NCBI GenBank assembly: GCA_900556625.1 | Contig: USPQ01000056.1 | Location: 1-17,012 of the forward strand | Length of the DNA stretch: 17,012 nt | From: an uncultured Bacteroides sp. | Lineage (GTDB): Bacteria > Bacteroidota > Bacteroidia > Bacteroidales > Bacteroidaceae | Direction: 5' to 3' | Shown here: positions 1 to 8,353 of the stretch, piece after piece | Layout of the letters: each line of letters opens with the position of its first letter | How positions within the stretch are numbered: the stretch's first letter is position 1 | Notes under the pieces: model-generated | Told to the model about the DNA's origin: nothing | The model's input: only the letters and a program-made list of their open reading frames with translations | The model's database searches: none | Made by a program: the position numbers and the translations under genes

Positions 1-508
1 ATCACGAAGTTCCAGTAGAACTTAGTGTAGCGATAAATAAAAAAAGACCTTATATCCTATGAACAGTACAGCTCAGCACAGTTTATCTCCTTTGGTACAG
101 TATAACCAGGTTATATCATCTTGTTTTTTATATTCAATTTATGGAAGAAAGAGTGCTTTTGTCCGGGGATTGAATAAGTCTTGTATAATGTATTATTTGA
201 AACTTAACATACCCCCAAGTTCCCACAACCGATTCAACAGAATGTAGTATCGGGTAGTAGGATTTTTTGAAAAAACGGATGTGATTCATAAGATAGAAAA
301 TGCCATCTATTTGAGAATTTCCGGTGTAACACCTTTAACAAGATTATAAACTAATAACGAATGCTGGCAAAGAAAAAATGAACGTTTTTGTGAAGATAGC
401 AATTTAATAGATGAAAGTGCTATCCTTTATTTATTGAAAACCTTTAATTAACCCAGATTCATGCTTATCGAAAAGCATAAGAATGAATTGTTAACACTTT
501 TAATTTCT
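1..508. other. Intergenic region upstream of the susC-like gene, with no convincing gene
   Basis: This stretch is AT-rich and has stops in all frames. Three things are visible. First, positions 3-62 read on the plus strand as a stop-terminated tail of 19 codons ending in KKRPYIL, which could be the last codons of a gene starting left of the window; it is too short to identify. Second, a perfect 15-bp palindrome lies at 101-115. Third, positions 248-451 read as two short open stretches in the same frame as the susC-like gene, separated by TAA at 347 and closed by TAA at 449. A 62-codon reading at 59-247 has low-complexity composition and looks fortuitous. I found no perfect TAnnTTTG promoter here. 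That would be consistent with activator- or ECF-sigma-driven expression, which is an inference. Confidence 0.6.
101..115. repeat. Perfect 15-bp palindrome, possible operator
   Basis: Two 7-bp arms, TATAACC and GGTTATA, flank a single A. The symmetry is exact and stops at the next base pair on each side. It sits about 400 bp before the susC-like start, in the non-coding region. Perfect inverted repeats of this size often bind dimeric regulators. Here that is inference only; no promoter is clearly paired with it, and chance occurrence in AT-rich DNA is possible. Confidence 0.35.
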
Positions 509-3500
509 ATGATGAATGAAAAACAAAATTGTGGAAGAATACTGCGATTATTGATCCTGTTTTGTTTGTATGGTATTTGTTTACCTCCCCTTCATGCCAC
601 ACAGGATATTGCATCACCACAACAGACAGGTAAGACCTATACAATTAAAGGAGTTGTATTGGATTTTAATAATGAACCGATTATTGGTGCCAGTGTTTTT
701 ATTCCGGGAACCAGTATCGGGGTAGCTACAGACTTGGACGGAAATTATGTACTGAAAGTACCGGCAAACACGAAAAATATAGAATTCTCTTACATTGGAT
801 ATGAGAAGAAAGTTGTTCCGTTCAACCCTAAAGACCTAAATGTCTTTCGTGTTGTGACGATGAAAGAAGATAGCGGTATTGCACTTGAAGATGTCACGAT
901 TGTTGCTTTTGCCAAACAAAAGAAAGAGTCTGTATTAGGCTCCGTTTCTACTATCAAACCGGCGGAGTTAAAAACTACCAGTAGTAATCTTACTACCGGA
1001 TTTGCAGGGAAGTTGGCGGGAGTAGTTGCTTATCAAAGAAGTGGAGAACCGGGTGAGGATAATGCCGAATTCTTTATTCGTGGTGTGACGACATTTGGAA
1101 CAGGGAAAGCCGACCCGTTGATTTTGATTGATAACATTGAATTGACTTCATCAGATTTGGCAAGATTGAATACCGATGATATTGCCAGTTTCTCCATTCT
1201 GAAAGACGCTACCGCTACTGCGCTTTATGGTGCGCGTGGTGCTAATGGTGTTATTCTTGTAACGACAAAAGAAGGTACGGAAGGTAAAATGAAATTATCT
1301 TTCAGGGTAGAAAGTTCGTTTTCCGCTCCTTCCAAAGAGGTTGAAATTGCTGATCCGCTGACGTTTATGAAACTTCATAATGAGGCGGTGAGAACTCGAA
1401 ATCCGGATGGTGCATTACCTTATCTGGAAAGCGCGATTGCTGCTCGCGAAAAAGGATTGAATCCAATGGCTTATCCAATGGTAGATTGGAAGGATATGCT
1501 ATTCAAAGATTTCACAACTAACTATCGCGGAAACATGAGCCTTAGCGGTGGTGGTCGTGTAGCCCGTTACTATGTAGCATTGTCTTATTCGCGAGATAAT
1601 GGTATCTTGAAGCAGGTTCCCAGTAATCTTTTTGATAATAATATTAAGTTGGATAAATATACGGTACGTTCGAATGTTAATATCAATCTGACCAAAACAA
1701 CCGAGTTGGGAGTGCGTGTGAGCGGTACATTTGATAGTTATCAAGGCCCTATACAGGGAGGTTCGCAGGTTTACAGTCAGGCTATTAAAGCAAGTCCGGT
1801 TCTTTTTCCTGCCATGTATGCTCCGGATGCAGCTAACCAATATACCAATCATCCTATGTTCGGTAATTATGGAACTAGTGCAAATTACTTGAATCCGTAT
1901 GCTGAAATGGCACGCGGTTATAAAGAATATGAAAACACAGTTATACTTGCCCAGTTGGAGCTAAAGCAAGATTTCAGTTTTATAACCGAAGGCTTGAAAG
2001 GGCGTTTGTTGGGAAATGTCACACGAACTTCATATTATGATCTTCAACGTTCTTATACTCCGTTCTATTATGCCTTGGATAGTTATGATAAGAAAAAAGA
2101 TGAATACACTCTTTCTGCTCTAAATCCGGATTTGGGTACAGATTATCTAGGATACTCTCCGGGAAGTAAAAAAGTAGGCAGTTCCCTGTATTTGGAAGCA
2201 TCGTTGTCATACGATCGGACGTTTGTTGAAAAACACAATGTCAGTGGTATGTTGGTTTATACAGTGCGTGAAGGGAAAAGTGGCAATGAAAACACCTTGC
2301 AGAAATCACTCCCTACCCGTAATTTGGGATTAGCAGGACGTTTTACTTACGGATTCTCCGACCGTTATTTTGCGGAGTTTAATTTCGGTTACAACGGTTC
2401 CGAACGTTTTGACAAGAGTCATCGTTGGGGATTCTTCCCGTCGGGAGGTTTGGGCTGGGTTGTGTCCAATGAAAAATTCTGGGCGGACAAACCGATTTCC
2501 AAAGTTGTCAATATGCTTAAGTTGAAAGGATCATACGGATTGGTCGGTAATGATAATATTTCTAATAATGACAACCGTTTCTTCTATTTGTCGGAAGTAA
2601 ATATGAATAATTCCGGTAGGGGAATGAACTTCGGAACCAACTTTGACGAAGGTTATAACGGTATTTCTATCAGCCGCTATGCCAATCCGAAGATTGGTTG
2701 GGAAATTTCTCATAAAATGAATGTGGGATTTGAACTGAAATTATTCAATGACCTGGAGATTCAGGCAGAGTATTTTAAAGAAAGAAGAACGAATATCCTG
2801 CAAGAGCGTGCCGATATCCCCAGTTTGATGGGATTCCAGGCGCCTATCCGGGCAAATATCGGTGAGGCTAAAGGACAAGGTGTCGATATTTCTTTGGATT
2901 ATTCGCATATTTTCAACAAAAACCTGTGGACTACTATCAGAGGTAATTTCACATACGCCAGCAGTGAATTTTCTGAATACGAAGAACCGGACTACTCGGC
3001 TACTCCATGGAGAAGTAAAATCGGTTCTAAGCTGAGCCAGACTTATGGTTACATAGCCGAACGTTTGTTTGTAGATGATGAAGATGTGGCAAACTCTCCG
3101 AAACAACAATTTGGCGAATATACGGCCGGAGATATCAAATATAAAGATATCAATCGTGACGGAATCATCGACGAGCAGGATATTGTGCCTATCGGTTATC
3201 CGACTACACCAGAAATTATCTATGGTTTCGGTTTCTCTGTGGGATATAAGGCGTTTGATTTCAACTGCTTCTTCCAGGGATCGGCACGGTCTTCCTTCTT
3301 TATTAGTCCTTTGCGTATCACTCCGTTTGCCCAACCTTATGACCCGGATAACGAATTGGGAGGAAAACAGGCTAACAATGCTTTGCTTCAGGTTATTGCA
3401 GATAATCATTGGAGTGAGTCCAACCAGAATATGTATGCTTTCTGGCCACGGTTATCGGATACGGCTATCAGTAATAATAACCAGTCGAGTACATGGTGGT

Positions 3501-3724
3501 TGCGTGACGGTACTTTCTTGCGTATGAAATCGGCAGAAATAGGCTATACGCTTCCAAAGCGGCTGACCAGTAAAGCTAAATTGGAAAACTTGCGTATTTA
3601 CGTAAGCGGGACGAACTTGTTCAATATTTCCAAATTCAAAATTTGGGATACGGAAATGGGGAACAACGGTTTGGGATATCCTGTTCAACGAGTATTTAAT
3701 GTAGGTATTCAACTTTCACTCTAA
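509..3724 (+). CDS. SusC-like TonB-dependent outer-membrane glycan transporter
   Basis: This is a SusC/RagA-family protein of the outer membrane that imports oligosaccharides with the adjacent SusD-like lid. Numbering from 509, a signal peptide (basic start, hydrophobic core, cleavage after LHA near residue 30) is followed by a carboxypeptidase-D-regulatory-like beta-sandwich (about 43-115, with PIIGASV and DLDGNYVL). The TonB plug comes next (about 125-255: GSVSTI, FFIRG, PLILIDN, ILKDATATALYGARGANGVI), then a 22-strand-type barrel ending in VGIQLSL. A length near 1070 aa is normal for the family. The open frame extends to an ATG at 461, but that would put 27 extra residues before the hydrophobic core; the ATG pair at 509/512 gives a standard signal peptide. 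No STN domain precedes it, so direct anti-sigma signalling of the transducer type is unlikely. First gene of a four-gene operon, 10 bp before susD-like. Family is certain; substrate is inferred from the neighbours. Confidence 0.95.
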   Translation: MMNEKQNCGRILRLLILFCLYGICLPPLHATQDIASPQQTGKTYTIKGVVLDFNNEPIIGASVFIPGTSIGVATDLDGNYVLKVPANTKNIEFSYIGYEKKVVPFNPKDLNVFRVVTMKEDSGIALEDVTIVAFAKQKKESVLGSVSTIKPAELKTTSSNLTTGFAGKLAGVVAYQRSGEPGEDNAEFFIRGVTTFGTGKADPLILIDNIELTSSDLARLNTDDIASFSILKDATATALYGARGANGVILVTTKEGTEGKMKLSFRVESSFSAPSKEVEIADPLTFMKLHNEAVRTRNPDGALPYLESAIAAREKGLNPMAYPMVDWKDMLFKDFTTNYRGNMSLSGGGRVARYYVALSYSRDNGILKQVPSNLFDNNIKLDKYTVRSNVNINLTKTTELGVRVSGTFDSYQGPIQGGSQVYSQAIKASPVLFPAMYAPDAANQYTNHPMFGNYGTSANYLNPYAEMARGYKEYENTVILAQLELKQDFSFITEGLKGRLLGNVTRTSYYDLQRSYTPFYYALDSYDKKKDEYTLSALNPDLGTDYLGYSPGSKKVGSSLYLEASLSYDRTFVEKHNVSGMLVYTVREGKSGNENTLQKSLPTRNLGLAGRFTYGFSDRYFAEFNFGYNGSERFDKSHRWGFFPSGGLGWVVSNEKFWADKPISKVVNMLKLKGSYGLVGNDNISNNDNRFFYLSEVNMNNSGRGMNFGTNFDEGYNGISISRYANPKIGWEISHKMNVGFELKLFNDLEIQAEYFKERRTNILQERADIPSLMGFQAPIRANIGEAKGQGVDISLDYSHIFNKNLWTTIRGNFTYASSEFSEYEEPDYSATPWRSKIGSKLSQTYGYIAERLFVDDEDVANSPKQQFGEYTAGDIKYKDINRDGIIDEQDIVPIGYPTTPEIIYGFGFSVGYKAFDFNCFFQGSARSSFFISPLRITPFAQPYDPDNELGGKQANNALLQVIADNHWSESNQNMYAFWPRLSDTAISNNNQSSTWWLRDGTFLRMKSAEIGYTLPKRLTSKAKLENLRIYVSGTNLFNISKFKIWDTEMGNNGLGYPVQRVFNVGIQLSL

Positions 3725-3734
3725 AACATGTTAT

Positions 3735-5660
3735 ATGAAAAAAATAATCATATCCATATCACTCGTGATTGCTGCCATGCTGTGTAGCACTTCTTGTAGT
3801 GATTACCTAGATATAGTGCCCGAAGGTACTCCAAGCATGGATAATGCCTTCAGCAATCGCATTAATTCATTTAAGTTTCTACATACTTGTTATAGTTACC
3901 TGCCTTCATGGGATCAGGGTGGCTCCATTGGCTTTTTGGCAGGTGATGAACATTGGTTAATGCCTAAAGGAACCGGTTTTATAGATCAGCGTATCTCTCT
4001 CAACGCATGGGAAATAGGTCGCGGTGAACAAAATAATAATGACCCCTACCAGAATTTTTGGGATGGAGGAAATGGGGGAACCAATCTTTGGGTAGCTATC
4101 CGCGATTGTAATATTTTCTTGGAAAATATCAACAAACCTCTCGATTTGCAGAATTATGAACGCACCCGTTGGATTGCGGAAGTAAAATTCCTCAAAGCAT
4201 ATTATCATTATTATCTGTTTATGCTTTACGGTCCTATTCCTATCATGGATACTAATATTGCGGTAGATGCTTCACAGGATGAAGTAAGGCGTTATCGCGA
4301 GCCGGTGGATGATGTAGTGGCTTATATCTCTAACCTGCTGGATGAAGCATATAAAGATCTGCCTTCAAAGATCACAGATCCAGGACAGGAGATGGGGCGC
4401 ATCACCCAGCCAATTGCAAAAGCAGTAAAAGCACAATTGTTATTATTGGCTGCCAGCCCTTTGTTTAATGGAAATTCGGATTATATTAATGTGAAAGATA
4501 ATCAGGGTAGGCATTTGTTCCCGACACAGGTTGATAACAGTAAATGGAAATTGGCAGCAGACGCAGCGCTTGAAGCGATAAATTGTGCAAAAGAAAATGG
4601 TCACGAGAAACTTTATACTTTCTCTTTGCCGATCAATAGTATTTCTGCGGCAACACGCAAACTGCTGGATATCGGTGAGGCTGTCACAGAAAAATGGAAT
4701 GAAGAAATTATTTGGGGAAGTACTCGGAACGTTAACGGATTGCAGACGGTTGCAATGGCTAAACATACGAAGGGGAGCCACTATAACGCGCGTTCTGTTT
4801 TAGGACCAACTTTATCAGTAGCCGAAGCATTCTATTCTTCAAATGGTGTGCCTATTTCTGAAGATAACAGTGATTTCTGGACGGCTAATTATCCTAACCG
4901 CTATGAGATTACCACTATCCCGGATGAGGGAAATAATAAATATTACCTTCAGATAGGAGAGCAAACAGCCTATCTTCACTTGAACCGTGAACCGCGTTTC
5001 TATGCTTCATTGTCATTCGACCGTGGAACATGGTATGGAGATGGTTATACGAATGATGAGCCGGCAAATCTTGCTTTCTATCATTTTCGGGCAAAGGAGG
5101 TATCAGGGCGCCAGACTTCGGAAGACCATTCATATACGGGATATTTGAATAAAAAGGTATGTAGCTATAAGACTGGTTTGACAAAAGACGGTTTCTCTCC
5201 CTACCGTTATTCGTTCCCAATCATACGTCTTGCTGATTTGTATCTGATGTATGCGGAAGCTTTGAATGAATCGCAGGAATCACCCACACAGGATGTATAT
5301 GATTACGTGGACTTGGTTCGCGAACGTGCAGGGTTGAAGGGGGTAAAGGAGTCGTGGAGTAAATATTCCAAGTCCCCGGATAAGCCTAATACGAAAAACG
5401 GTATGCGTGAAATCATTCGCATGGAACGTTTGAATGAACTGGCCTGTGAAGGAAAACGTTTCTGGGACTTGCGTCGTTGGAAAAAAGAACTTCCCCGCGA
5501 AGTGAAAGGGTGGCATATTCAAGGAGAGACTGCCCAGGAATTTTATAGAGTAACCACTATCTACTTACGTTCAAAGTATAGTTATAAGGACTATTTGTGG
5601 CCGTTGAAACTGGAAACAATATTGAAAGATCCGAACCTGGTACAAAACCCAGGGTGGTAA
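3735..5660 (+). CDS. SusD/RagB-like surface glycan-binding lipoprotein
   Basis: This is the surface lid that binds glycan over the SusC pore. The signal peptide ends in a lipobox with lipidated Cys21, followed by SDYLD, a typical SusD start. The N-terminal half carries TPR-like helices (for example RTRWIAEVKFLKAYYHYYLF, about residues 136-160). The C-terminal RagB/SusD motif is clear at about 557-584, with ERLNELACEGKRFWDLRRW, and the protein ends in the family-typical LVQNPGW. At 641 aa it is somewhat longer than SusD itself (about 550) but normal for mucin-type and complex-glycan homologs. It lies 10 bp after the susC-like gene and 21 bp before the next lipoprotein gene, so co-transcription is near certain. 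Ligand specificity cannot be read from the sequence. Confidence 0.95.
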   Translation: MKKIIISISLVIAAMLCSTSCSDYLDIVPEGTPSMDNAFSNRINSFKFLHTCYSYLPSWDQGGSIGFLAGDEHWLMPKGTGFIDQRISLNAWEIGRGEQNNNDPYQNFWDGGNGGTNLWVAIRDCNIFLENINKPLDLQNYERTRWIAEVKFLKAYYHYYLFMLYGPIPIMDTNIAVDASQDEVRRYREPVDDVVAYISNLLDEAYKDLPSKITDPGQEMGRITQPIAKAVKAQLLLLAASPLFNGNSDYINVKDNQGRHLFPTQVDNSKWKLAADAALEAINCAKENGHEKLYTFSLPINSISAATRKLLDIGEAVTEKWNEEIIWGSTRNVNGLQTVAMAKHTKGSHYNARSVLGPTLSVAEAFYSSNGVPISEDNSDFWTANYPNRYEITTIPDEGNNKYYLQIGEQTAYLHLNREPRFYASLSFDRGTWYGDGYTNDEPANLAFYHFRAKEVSGRQTSEDHSYTGYLNKKVCSYKTGLTKDGFSPYRYSFPIIRLADLYLMYAEALNESQESPTQDVYDYVDLVRERAGLKGVKESWSKYSKSPDKPNTKNGMREIIRMERLNELACEGKRFWDLRRWKKELPREVKGWHIQGETAQEFYRVTTIYLRSKYSYKDYLWPLKLETILKDPNLVQNPGW

Positions 5661-5681
5661 CTATGATATTCATAATTTAAA

Positions 5682-6950
5682 ATGACTGGAAATATGAGAA
5701 ATATGAATAATATATCAGAGCTTGTGAAATATGCGTTCGTCACATTGCTCGGTACACTCTGCCTAGCAGGATGTGGGCAGGACGAAAAGATTGGTCTCAA
5801 TGCTACCGACAGTGTAGCACCGGGATTGCCTACGAATATAGAGGTGGAGAACATTAATGGAGGAGCTATCATTCGTTATACTCCTCCGAAAGATGATGAT
5901 CTCTTGTGTGTTGTGGCGTCTTATATGATTAATGGGGTGGAAAGAACCACAAAAGCTTCTCCTTATGTAGATAGCTTGATCGTAGAAGGATTCGGAAAGG
6001 TGGGTGACTATAATATCTTTTTGAAGAGTGTAGACAAAAGCCAGAACGAGTCTGAACCGAAAACCGTTTCTATCAGTCCATTAACTCCTCCTGTAGAATA
6101 TATTTATGAGTCACTCAAGATTACTGATAGTTTTGGAGGAGTGAGTTTGACGTGGAAAAATCCGACTCGACAGAATATTATTCTGGAAGTTACCAAAAAG
6201 GAAAACGGAGAATGGGTTTCTTTGGAGAATTTCTATTCCAGTATAGTGGAAGGGCAAGCTAAAATCCGGGGATTGGCTGCTGAACCAATCACGTTAGGAT
6301 ACAGAATTCGTGACCGTTGGGATAATTATTCCGAGATGTTGGAGCTGGAAAGCAATCCTTTGTATGAAGAGGAACTTGACAAGTCGAAATTTAAAGAACT
6401 TCCGACACGTTTGCCTGGTGATTGTGAGGCAATGGGTGGTCTGCCGATACGAAATATCTGGCAGGGTAATAATAACACAGACTGTTTCCATAGTGTTACT
6501 AATAGTGATAACCCTGCCCCTGGTCGGTGTATAACGTTCGATATGGGACAGGTTGCCAAGGTAAGCCGTTTCAAGATGTGGCAACGCAGAGGAGATGCGA
6601 ACGTTTGGACCTATACTCATAATAATTTGAAGAAATATGTGATTTATGGTTGTACGGAACTTACGGACGAAATGTATAATAGCGGTGTGGAAAAAGATGG
6701 TATCATGTATCCTACCTTTGAGGGTTGGACGAAGATTATGGATGTTGAATGTTATAAACCTTCCGGACAAGATAATCCGAATATAACCAATGAAGATATT
6801 GAATATATACAGAATGGCGATGAACACGAAGTTCCCATTGAAGCTCCTAATTTCCGTTATGTAAGAATTCTTATGCTTGAAACCTGGAGTGGAGGTAATT
6901 ACGCTCAGATTGGCGAAATGACTTTCTGGGGACAACCTGCAACAGAGTAA
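5682..6950 (+). CDS. DUF4959/DUF5126/DUF5000 lipoprotein, probable surface glycan-binding protein
   Basis: This is a lipoprotein with the three-domain order seen beside many SusC/SusD pairs. The lipobox LAGC places the lipidated Cys at residue 31 (numbering from 5682); ATGs at 5694 and 5703 are alternative starts that would give a shorter n-region. Domains recognised by eye: DUF4959, fibronectin-III-like (about 44-137, from APGLP to SPLTPP, with FGKVGDYNIFLKSVDKSQN); DUF5126 (about 138-240, with FGGVSLTWKN and RIRDRWDNYSE); and a DUF5000/F5/8-type-C-like C-terminal beta-sandwich (about 250-420, with ITFDMGQVAKVSRFKMWQRR and a final IGEMTFWG). Discoidin-like folds often bind carbohydrate, so a role as an auxiliary surface glycan-binding protein is inferred. 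No catalytic motif is visible. It lies 21 bp after susD-like and 16 bp before the next gene. Confidence 0.85.
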   Translation: MTGNMRNMNNISELVKYAFVTLLGTLCLAGCGQDEKIGLNATDSVAPGLPTNIEVENINGGAIIRYTPPKDDDLLCVVASYMINGVERTTKASPYVDSLIVEGFGKVGDYNIFLKSVDKSQNESEPKTVSISPLTPPVEYIYESLKITDSFGGVSLTWKNPTRQNIILEVTKKENGEWVSLENFYSSIVEGQAKIRGLAAEPITLGYRIRDRWDNYSEMLELESNPLYEEELDKSKFKELPTRLPGDCEAMGGLPIRNIWQGNNNTDCFHSVTNSDNPAPGRCITFDMGQVAKVSRFKMWQRRGDANVWTYTHNNLKKYVIYGCTELTDEMYNSGVEKDGIMYPTFEGWTKIMDVECYKPSGQDNPNITNEDIEYIQNGDEHEVPIEAPNFRYVRILMLETWSGGNYAQIGEMTFWGQPATE

Positions 6951-6966
6951 TTAAAAAAATCAGATT

Positions 6967-8145
6967 ATGAAAAATATAATAAGATATATAGCTTGTGGCT
7001 TGTCAGCCTTTTTGATGACCGCTTGCGGAGATATGTATGAGATACACGAAAAATACCTTGAAATGGGAGAAGAAACCTATCTCGGGGCCGTTCAGGATTT
7101 GAGTGCCTATAGCGGGTTCAATCGTGTCAAGTTGGAGTGGTATCTGAATGCCGACCCACGAATCAGCTCTTGTGTGATTACGTGGGAGGGAAATGAAAAT
7201 CCTGTGGTAGTTCCTGTTCCGGAGAATCGTGTTATAAAGGATCCTATATCGACGATTATTGACCTTCCGGAAGGGAAATATATATTCAATATGATAACGA
7301 GGAGTGATACAGGTAAAGAGTCTTTGGTAAGAACTATTGCGGGTGAAGTGTACGGTTCCACTTATCAGGCCAGTCTATCAGCTCAGGGAATTAATTCGAT
7401 CTCGGCAGATTTGAACGGAGTAACGATTAATTGGGTTCCGTTAGAGGGGTGTACCGGAACTACGTTGACGTATACAAATAATGAGGGAAAGGAGAAAATC
7501 ATCAAAGTAGATGAAGGGCAAACTTCTACGGTTATACCGGATGCGGTCCTTAAGACATCATTTAAGTTGATATCTACATTTAAGCCAGCTGATGACGCTT
7601 TCGATGATATTCCAACTTTGGAAAAAATAATGGATTTTCCTGCTTATTATACCATTTCAAAAGAAGATTGGGATGCGGTTCACGAACAATATGTTGATGC
7701 AGACAGAACGGATTGGGGAATCTCGGCTTCGACAGAAGAAAAGGTTGGAGAAAATGCTGGTAAATATGGTATTGCCACCTGTATCCTTGACGGAGATCTT
7801 GCCAGTTTCTGGCATTCACAATGGAAAGGTGAAGGGGCTAATCCTCCATTGCCACATGAAATCATTATTGATATGAAATCACAACAGGATATTCTTTCGA
7901 TAGAACTGGCAAGAAGGCAAGGTAACGGAGATACTAAAACTGTTATATTCAGCATAGGTGAAAGTGAAGAACATTGGACAGAATTGGGACAATTGAACTT
8001 CCCTAGTGAAAAGGCGACCAATGCCCAAACCCTGCTGTTGCCGGAACCTGTAAGAGGAAGATATATACGTGCTTTGGTTACGGGTAGTAATAATGGTGTA
8101 AATGCAAGTATTGCAGAGATAATGTTTACGACAAGTAAGAAATAA
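6967..8145 (+). CDS. DUF4998 plus F5/8 type C (discoidin) lipoprotein
   Basis: The fourth gene of the susC operon encodes a 392-residue lipoprotein. The lipobox MTAC gives lipidated Cys20. DUF4998 follows at about 35-140 (GFNRVKLEWYLNADPRI, ITWEG, a DLPEGKYIF turn and a GEVYGSTYQ segment). A linker or second beta-sandwich occupies about 140-225, and an F5/8 type C domain lies at about 245-390 (ILDGDLASFWHSQW, PPLPHEIIIDM, ARRQ, final IAEIMF). The ILDGD/FWHSQW/PHEI pattern is characteristic of bacterial discoidin domains that bind terminal sugars. It is probably surface-exposed and a second glycan-binding accessory protein, but that function is inferred. It shares its general architecture, but not obvious close sequence, with the preceding lipoprotein. 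A probable terminator begins about 70 bp after the stop. Confidence 0.85.
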   Translation: MKNIIRYIACGLSAFLMTACGDMYEIHEKYLEMGEETYLGAVQDLSAYSGFNRVKLEWYLNADPRISSCVITWEGNENPVVVPVPENRVIKDPISTIIDLPEGKYIFNMITRSDTGKESLVRTIAGEVYGSTYQASLSAQGINSISADLNGVTINWVPLEGCTGTTLTYTNNEGKEKIIKVDEGQTSTVIPDAVLKTSFKLISTFKPADDAFDDIPTLEKIMDFPAYYTISKEDWDAVHEQYVDADRTDWGISASTEEKVGENAGKYGIATCILDGDLASFWHSQWKGEGANPPLPHEIIIDMKSQQDILSIELARRQGNGDTKTVIFSIGESEEHWTELGQLNFPSEKATNAQTLLLPEPVRGRYIRALVTGSNNGVNASIAEIMFTTSKK

Positions 8146-8216
8146 TATTATTAATAGTGAGTCCGTTGAAGTGACAGAGTTCAATAGATAGCTATATTTC
8201 TCACTAAAGAAAGGTT

Positions 8217-8270
8217 AGAGCCGCTGGAGAATCGGGTTTATGTGAATAAATGCGATTTGATGGCGGCTCT
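8217..8270 (+). terminator. Nested hairpin, probable terminator of the susC operon
   Basis: An 8-bp GC-rich stem pairs AGAGCCGC (8217-8224) with GCGGCTCT (8263-8270), followed by the T-rich run TTATTTAA. Inside it, AATCG (8230-8234) pairs with CGATT (8253-8257), and TTTAT (8237-8241) pairs with ATAAA (8246-8250) around a GTGA loop. The whole element folds into one 54-nt rod with two internal loops. Position after the fourth gene and before a promoter candidate supports a terminator or read-through attenuator. The T tract is interrupted, so termination may be partial. Confidence 0.6.
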
Positions 8271-8296
8271 TTATTTAATAATCGAACATAATTCGC

Positions 8297-8304
8297 TATC
8301 TTTG
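8297..8304 (+). promoter_or_regulatory. Candidate Bacteroides -7 promoter element for the glycosidase unit
   Basis: TATCTTTG matches the Bacteroides TAnnTTTG -7 consensus exactly. It lies 49 bp before the GH110 ATG at 8354 and just after the probable terminator, where a new transcript would be expected to start (about 8311). No clear TTTG -33 element is found 19-21 bp upstream; the spot holds TTTA. The promoter may therefore be weak or activator-dependent. Confidence 0.45.
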
Positions 8305-8353
8305 TATAAATATAAAGTAACGCGACAACTTCTTCTTTAATACATATTTGCTT

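Noticed and set aside
59..247. 62-codon plus-strand reading frame upstream of susC
   Set aside because: Low-complexity composition, no recognisable family, no promoter or ribosome-binding context, and the palindrome lies inside it. Most likely fortuitous in AT-rich spacer DNA.
461..508. ATG at 461 as the start of the susC-like gene
   Set aside because: It would add 16 residues giving an n-region of about 27 residues before the signal-peptide core. The ATG pair at 509/512 gives a normal signal peptide. The longer form cannot be fully excluded.
2741..3409. 222-codon antisense open frame opposite susC-like, and a similar one at 6294-6935 opposite the DUF5000 lipoprotein
   Set aside because: Both are opposite clearly coding, conserved domains and show shadow-type composition.
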